A stretch of 62,266 bases of DNA from JAFDCJ01 sp964527835 (lineage in GTDB: Bacteria; Desulfobacterota; Desulfobacteria; Desulfobacterales; JAFDCJ01): NCBI GenBank assembly GCA_964527835.1, contig CAZGNV010000025.1:1-62266 (forward strand), in the 5' to 3' direction. Under the pieces are notes generated by a model. It did no database searches and was not told the DNA's origin. It worked only from the letters and a program-made list of their open reading frames with translations. Position numbers and translations under genes: made by a program. Shown one piece after another: positions 60,201 to 62,266 of this stretch; the stretch's first letter is position 1; every line of letters begins with the position of its first letter.

Positions 60201-60552
60201 AATCAAACCAGGGGCCGAACACGTTGACGGTGAAAGATCCCGAAGGCGCGACGTTATAAGTCCGGTTGTTGAGTGCATCGACAGTGGCGGTGGCAAAGTT
60301 CGTATTGCGCAGCTCACTGGTGGCGTAGCGGATGGCCGATTCCATGATATAATCCGCCCGCCGGGCGTCATTGGGCGTTGCCGAGCTGGTGGTGCTGGTG
60401 GTAAACAACGAGACGATGATCACCCCCAGCACGCCGAAAATCAGGATCACCACGACCAGGTAGGCCAGCACGCTGCCCTGCTGAGGTAGAAGTAAATTCA
60501 GCAGCCCCCCCCAGGGGCCGGGACTTGTGGTTTGGGATTTGGGTGGTTTCAT
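57277..60552 (-). CDS. Pilin-like protein with PQQ-type beta-propeller
   Basis: A 1091-residue exported protein. A single N-terminal hydrophobic helix (QQGSVLAYLVVVILIFGVLG) resembles PilX-type minor pilins, and residues about 70-560 have no named fold. Then about 590-920 hold six to seven PQQ-like propeller repeats (SSPAV...GTIYVGS..G.LYAI..DG...W), and the C-terminal portion (about 930-1090) again lacks a known domain. It probably sits at the pilus tip or in the envelope. It follows three prepilin genes on the same strand after a 70-bp gap, so it is likely part of that minor-pilin operon. Confidence 0.82.
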   Translation of the reverse strand: MKPPKSQTTSPGPWGGLLNLLLPQQGSVLAYLVVVILIFGVLGVIIVSLFTTSTTSSATPNDARRADYIMESAIRYATSELRNTNFATATVDALNNRTYNVAPSGSFTVNVFGPWFDFVSYDGSDLSLTVPEGKIPEGFSIPVGLWYVNYDHIGTNFNLTSTRNSVKSGSTATPGNTTLVIKTSGDFIANPGERICLAVKPEQSKSPQTLSEGGNLYVERVAKNFFPDYNGAVNIQSVDYVYERLDDPEPLSNWVLLVNLSAAPMPNITVPSSVLIEHTYNGAEGTYDGDFIVLSPRNHIVIPTASSGAVTLTGKLEDGVNLYDTFPAQAMARKPDITADDLTSNLSEKETDQNFIKTDTDADTLNIGGGVAAGSSSTEFGAGWYDVFKKSIGGSADYCDTGKCLFKYGIRVFFTLAYSGTGEGLTFALLNGALNDTGSAGGDIQLPELLGYAGDSRTDPGGSPFLDESGEGLQPPKIALEFDMRTDNSNFKYCADANNVNLHTRKDPLANDKDAVQYVFWGNTSLDITCRDDNPEPSGPPSYDDNRHAAEKTAENPWEGNGTGGYFQGSGDITSRPAVVPGDAVYVTTNNGRLHAINLEDGTHRWTFSTHDQVETSSPAVSNDAKTIYFSSYDKSTGTTPTVWAINAGDGSQKWAFPVSDGNDATDDQISESTPAVDKNGVIYVGSRNGNLYAIDPNGTLKWAKPTGGEVRSSPVVDRTGGDYDGTIYVIEVFGTIRAFNPDGSQRWASTLSGYFSTAPALSKDGSVVYVVDSNDSKLYAINASNSSPAWTSPFYVDLPGNSGSNDPVVDHTDSGFAGTIYHVTDDGQLFAVKPDGNGWRWDKNLNDNSASSPAIGADGVIYVGSDDGYLYAISPADEYVEWSLDTCSISPCTTPAVKSDPAIGPDGTVYFGNDDDKVFARNRIARPPNRSDLLVTSTGIGTNVRVAGEPVDVKSETDWLLGNPDNADIGPWAVRLEVMRSTTKVNDKYEYTLHAWVRQCKESDCNDVLGTFYEDTRIQYATNRTGSELPLAQTIELNAAEHGDFTQFLFGFTGAVAANNRQDAVIDHFQLSFIRPNDPIITTDPDWPPP

Positions 60553-60621
60553 GACAACCTCAACAATTTAGCCTGGCTTCGGACTTTATCAAAACCGGAC
60601 GTAATTCATGTCGGCGGTCCG

Positions 60622-61125
60622 TTACCAGGTTTTTTCAATCATGTTGCGTGGAAAAACCTTGGTGGTGAATTGTCTGTCCACATCATTGAGTTTCAGTTCT
60701 ACGTCGATGTGGGCGACTTCCAGGGTCGGCGCGGTATCATCGTCTAAGTTCATATAGTTATAATACAGCTTGAAATCCGCAACATCCTCCAGCAGAGGAT
60801 AGTTGTTCGTGTCAACGCTCAGGCTGACGCGCTTGTCCGTGCTGGAATAAGAAAGGGTTCGGGTTCCGGTCAGTTTTTCGCTTTTGTACGTGATGGAACT
60901 GATAGTCGGCGCACCGTCAATTTGGTTGATATCTCGCAGCTCCAGGGCGATGCGGTCCAGGGCCATCTGGGCGTTGAAGGCCCCGTCGGCGTTTTTTTTG
61001 GCATTCAGGTAGCCGTTGAACCCGGTGTAAAGAAAAAAGCCGGTAAAGGTCGCGATGACGCCGACCAGAATGATCACCGCAATCAGTTCCATGAGTATCA
61101 GGCCACGCTGGCTTTTCATTTTCAA
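60622..61125 (-). CDS. Prepilin-like protein (PilW-like)
   Basis: A 167-residue minor pilin or pseudopilin. The class III leader ends KSQRGLILMELIAVIILVGV, with the expected cleavage after Gly and Glu at position +5 before a 20-residue hydrophobic helix. Its ATG overlaps the stop of the upstream gene (ATGA). Assigned as PilW-like by gene order and the glutamate, not by detailed similarity. Confidence 0.82.
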   Translation of the reverse strand: MKMKSQRGLILMELIAVIILVGVIATFTGFFLYTGFNGYLNAKKNADGAFNAQMALDRIALELRDINQIDGAPTISSITYKSEKLTGTRTLSYSSTDKRVSLSVDTNNYPLLEDVADFKLYYNYMNLDDDTAPTLEVAHIDVELKLNDVDRQFTTKVFPRNMIEKTW

Positions 61126-61565
61126 TACCTTACTTTCGGATCGTCGGTATCCGTCCGGCTTTTGGTCAGAATGGTTGTCGGGTTATGACCCGGAGCCTCA
61201 ATGGTGACTTTCAGGGTACGGTTCAGGGCCCCGGCGCCGGTGGCGTCATCCTCTTCGTCACCGCTGGAGTTGAACTTGATGTATTTCATGGTCGCATCCG
61301 CGGCAAACTGCGCTTCGACCGCCGCCAGAGCGTTATGCGGGTCGCTGTTGATCTTGGAGGTGTAATAGGCGATGATTTCATCGAGCTTGCCCTGGGCTTC
61401 GGCTTCACCGGCCACCATGTCCACCGCTTTCCAGCTGTTATCCAAGGCGGTGCCCATGAAGTGGATGAAAAAGGCCGCCAGGATGCCCACCGCGACCAGG
61501 GTGGCGATGACTTCGATCAAAGTGAACCCCCTGGGGGCTGCATGATTTAGCTGGAAACGTTTCAT
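61122..61565 (-). CDS. Prepilin-like protein (PilV/GspI-like)
   Basis: A 147-residue pseudopilin with leader PRGFTLIEVIATLVAVGILA; the GFTLIE motif marks cleavage and the hydrophobic helix. Start and stop both overlap neighbours by 4 bp (ATGA), so it is translationally coupled on both sides. Confidence 0.88.
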   Translation of the reverse strand: MKRFQLNHAAPRGFTLIEVIATLVAVGILAAFFIHFMGTALDNSWKAVDMVAGEAEAQGKLDEIIAYYTSKINSDPHNALAAVEAQFAADATMKYIKFNSSGDEEDDATGAGALNRTLKVTIEAPGHNPTTILTKSRTDTDDPKVRY

Positions 61566-62092
61566 TTGTTGGTAACCACCAGTCCGGTTTCAGGGGTTAT
61601 GACCAGTTTCCGCGACACAGACGCATCCACGACAGCTGAAATTGTAATTTCAAGCGGACTGCCGGTGGTGACGGGGGTATTGTTCGTCTCATCAGTCCAT
61701 GAGTGATACGGCTTGCCGTAACGGTCGAAATAAACGTTAAAGGAACCGCCATTGACATTCATATTTATCCCGAGATCCGCCAGTGAAATCTTGGCGGTTT
61801 TTTCCCCGGGAAGGGTTACGAAATTTGAGGAGCCGTCCAGGACCCAGTAATCATTTGTATCACTGACAAACTGCCATACCTCGCTGCGCTTCATGGCCAA
61901 GGACTGGGCGTAGCGGATCTGGTTGCGGATCTTGTCCACCTGCCCGACAAAGTTTATCTGCCCGGTGGAAATGGTGCGGGTAAATACGGCTGCGGCAATA
62001 ATGCTGATGAGCAGCAGCACGACGACCATTTCAATCAGGGTAAATCCGTCGCGATTGCGGTTCATGTTAAATATTTTTGCTGTCAGCGCCAT
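61562..62092 (-). CDS. Prepilin-like protein (FimT/GspH-like)
   Basis: A 176-residue pseudopilin with motif RDGFTLIEMVVVLLLISIIA. The short leader starts at ATG 62092 or at ATG 62065 (the second gives a more compact leader); a longer frame to 62149 is AT-rich and unlikely. First gene of the minor-pilin operon; its promoter should lie between 62093 and the window edge. Confidence 0.85.
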   Translation of the reverse strand: MALTAKIFNMNRNRDGFTLIEMVVVLLLISIIAAAVFTRTISTGQINFVGQVDKIRNQIRYAQSLAMKRSEVWQFVSDTNDYWVLDGSSNFVTLPGEKTAKISLADLGINMNVNGGSFNVYFDRYGKPYHSWTDETNNTPVTTGSPLEITISAVVDASVSRKLVITPETGLVVTNK

Positions 62093-62213
62093 TTTGTCTT
62101 TATTGTAAGAGATTGTATTTATTATATTATTTCTAAATATGGAAGTCAAGTAAAAGCTGCGATGGCAAAAGGGCGTGAACTGGCTGAAATTGTAGGGTAA
62201 AAATTGACAGTCT

Positions 62214-62266
62214 CGTAAAAAGCTTATTTATACCGCGAGCGGCAGCCTAATTGAAACGAACTTGAT
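62214..62266. repeat. MITE-like repeat, variant B, cut by window edge
   Basis: TCGTAAAAAGCTTATTTATA and the following CCGCGAGCGGCAGCCTA resemble the left half of the element at 38003 (CCGTAAAAAGCTTGTTTAGG, GCTAGCGGCAACCTA). Its right end is outside the window. Confidence 0.6.

Noticed and set aside
1..62266. tRNA, rRNA or complete insertion sequences
   Set aside because: No cloverleaf with a T-arm GGTTCGAATCC, rRNA stretch or transposase frame was recognised on either strand; a covariance-model scan would be decisive.

Overview
This window reads as chromosome of a strictly anaerobic, sulfate-reducing (or closely related) deltaproteobacterium, probably in or near the Desulfobacterales. The grounds are a dsrC gene with both C-terminal cysteines, a Tmc transmembrane electron-transfer complex with a tetraheme cytochrome c3, a siroheme-decarboxylase-type AsnC protein (alternative heme pathway), a large Hdr/Flox/Nuo-type flavin and iron-sulfur operon, fatty-acid or aromatic beta-oxidation genes, and two in-frame UGA codons best read as selenocysteine. 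No rRNA, tRNA, phage or complete insertion sequence was seen.

Layout. 0-9 kb: DHH phosphoesterase, HAD phosphatase, a nucleotidyltransferase locus, HD hydrolase, cold-shock protein, the kbl-tdh threonine-to-glycine operon, a CaiB-type CoA-transferase and a dienoyl-CoA-isomerase-like crotonase. 9-18 kb: two nitrilase-superfamily amidohydrolases, RarD permease, an RND efflux pair, a hicB-hicA toxin-antitoxin pair, a lone CRISPR-repeat-like unit, the siroheme decarboxylase subunit and a YjbQ protein. 18-28.3 kb (minus strand): a redox operon transcribed short HdrA (Sec), NuoE, NuoF, NuoG-HdrA fusion, MvhD (Sec), FloxC-, FloxB- and FloxA-like subunits, then dsrC. 28.5-33.5 kb (minus): an unusual two-receiver response regulator behind a good sigma-54 promoter, an NtrC-type activator, and a histidine kinase with an N-terminal Rossmann domain. 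34-38 kb (plus): tmcDCBA. 38-41.8 kb: a small response regulator, miaA and a SpoIIE-type phosphatase. 41.9-49 kb: FadD-like ligase coupled to a membrane alpha/beta hydrolase, TPR protein, thiolase and acyl-CoA dehydrogenase. 49-57 kb: ppdK, a cNMP/PilZ protein overlapping a hybrid kinase, and a PEP-CTERM protein. 57-62 kb (minus): three coupled prepilins and a pilin-like beta-propeller protein.

How it fits together. Acyl-CoA oxidation yields NADH and reduced flavoproteins. The 18-28 kb operon has two predicted NAD(P)H entry points (NuoEF and FloxA) and HdrA-type flavin modules, so it could perform flavin-based electron bifurcation or confurcation. Tmc would link periplasmic cytochrome c3 electrons to cytoplasmic thiol/disulfide chemistry, with DsrC a plausible partner. 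The adjacent kinase with a dinucleotide-binding-like domain and the sigma-54 activator are candidates to adjust this to redox state.

The most notable feature is the split HdrA. The 127-residue Sec-containing protein ends where the HdrA half of the 1085-residue NuoG-HdrA fusion begins, so the two could together rebuild one HdrA module. Short palindromic MITE-like repeats and several simple repeats are scattered between genes. All functions are inferred from sequence reading alone.
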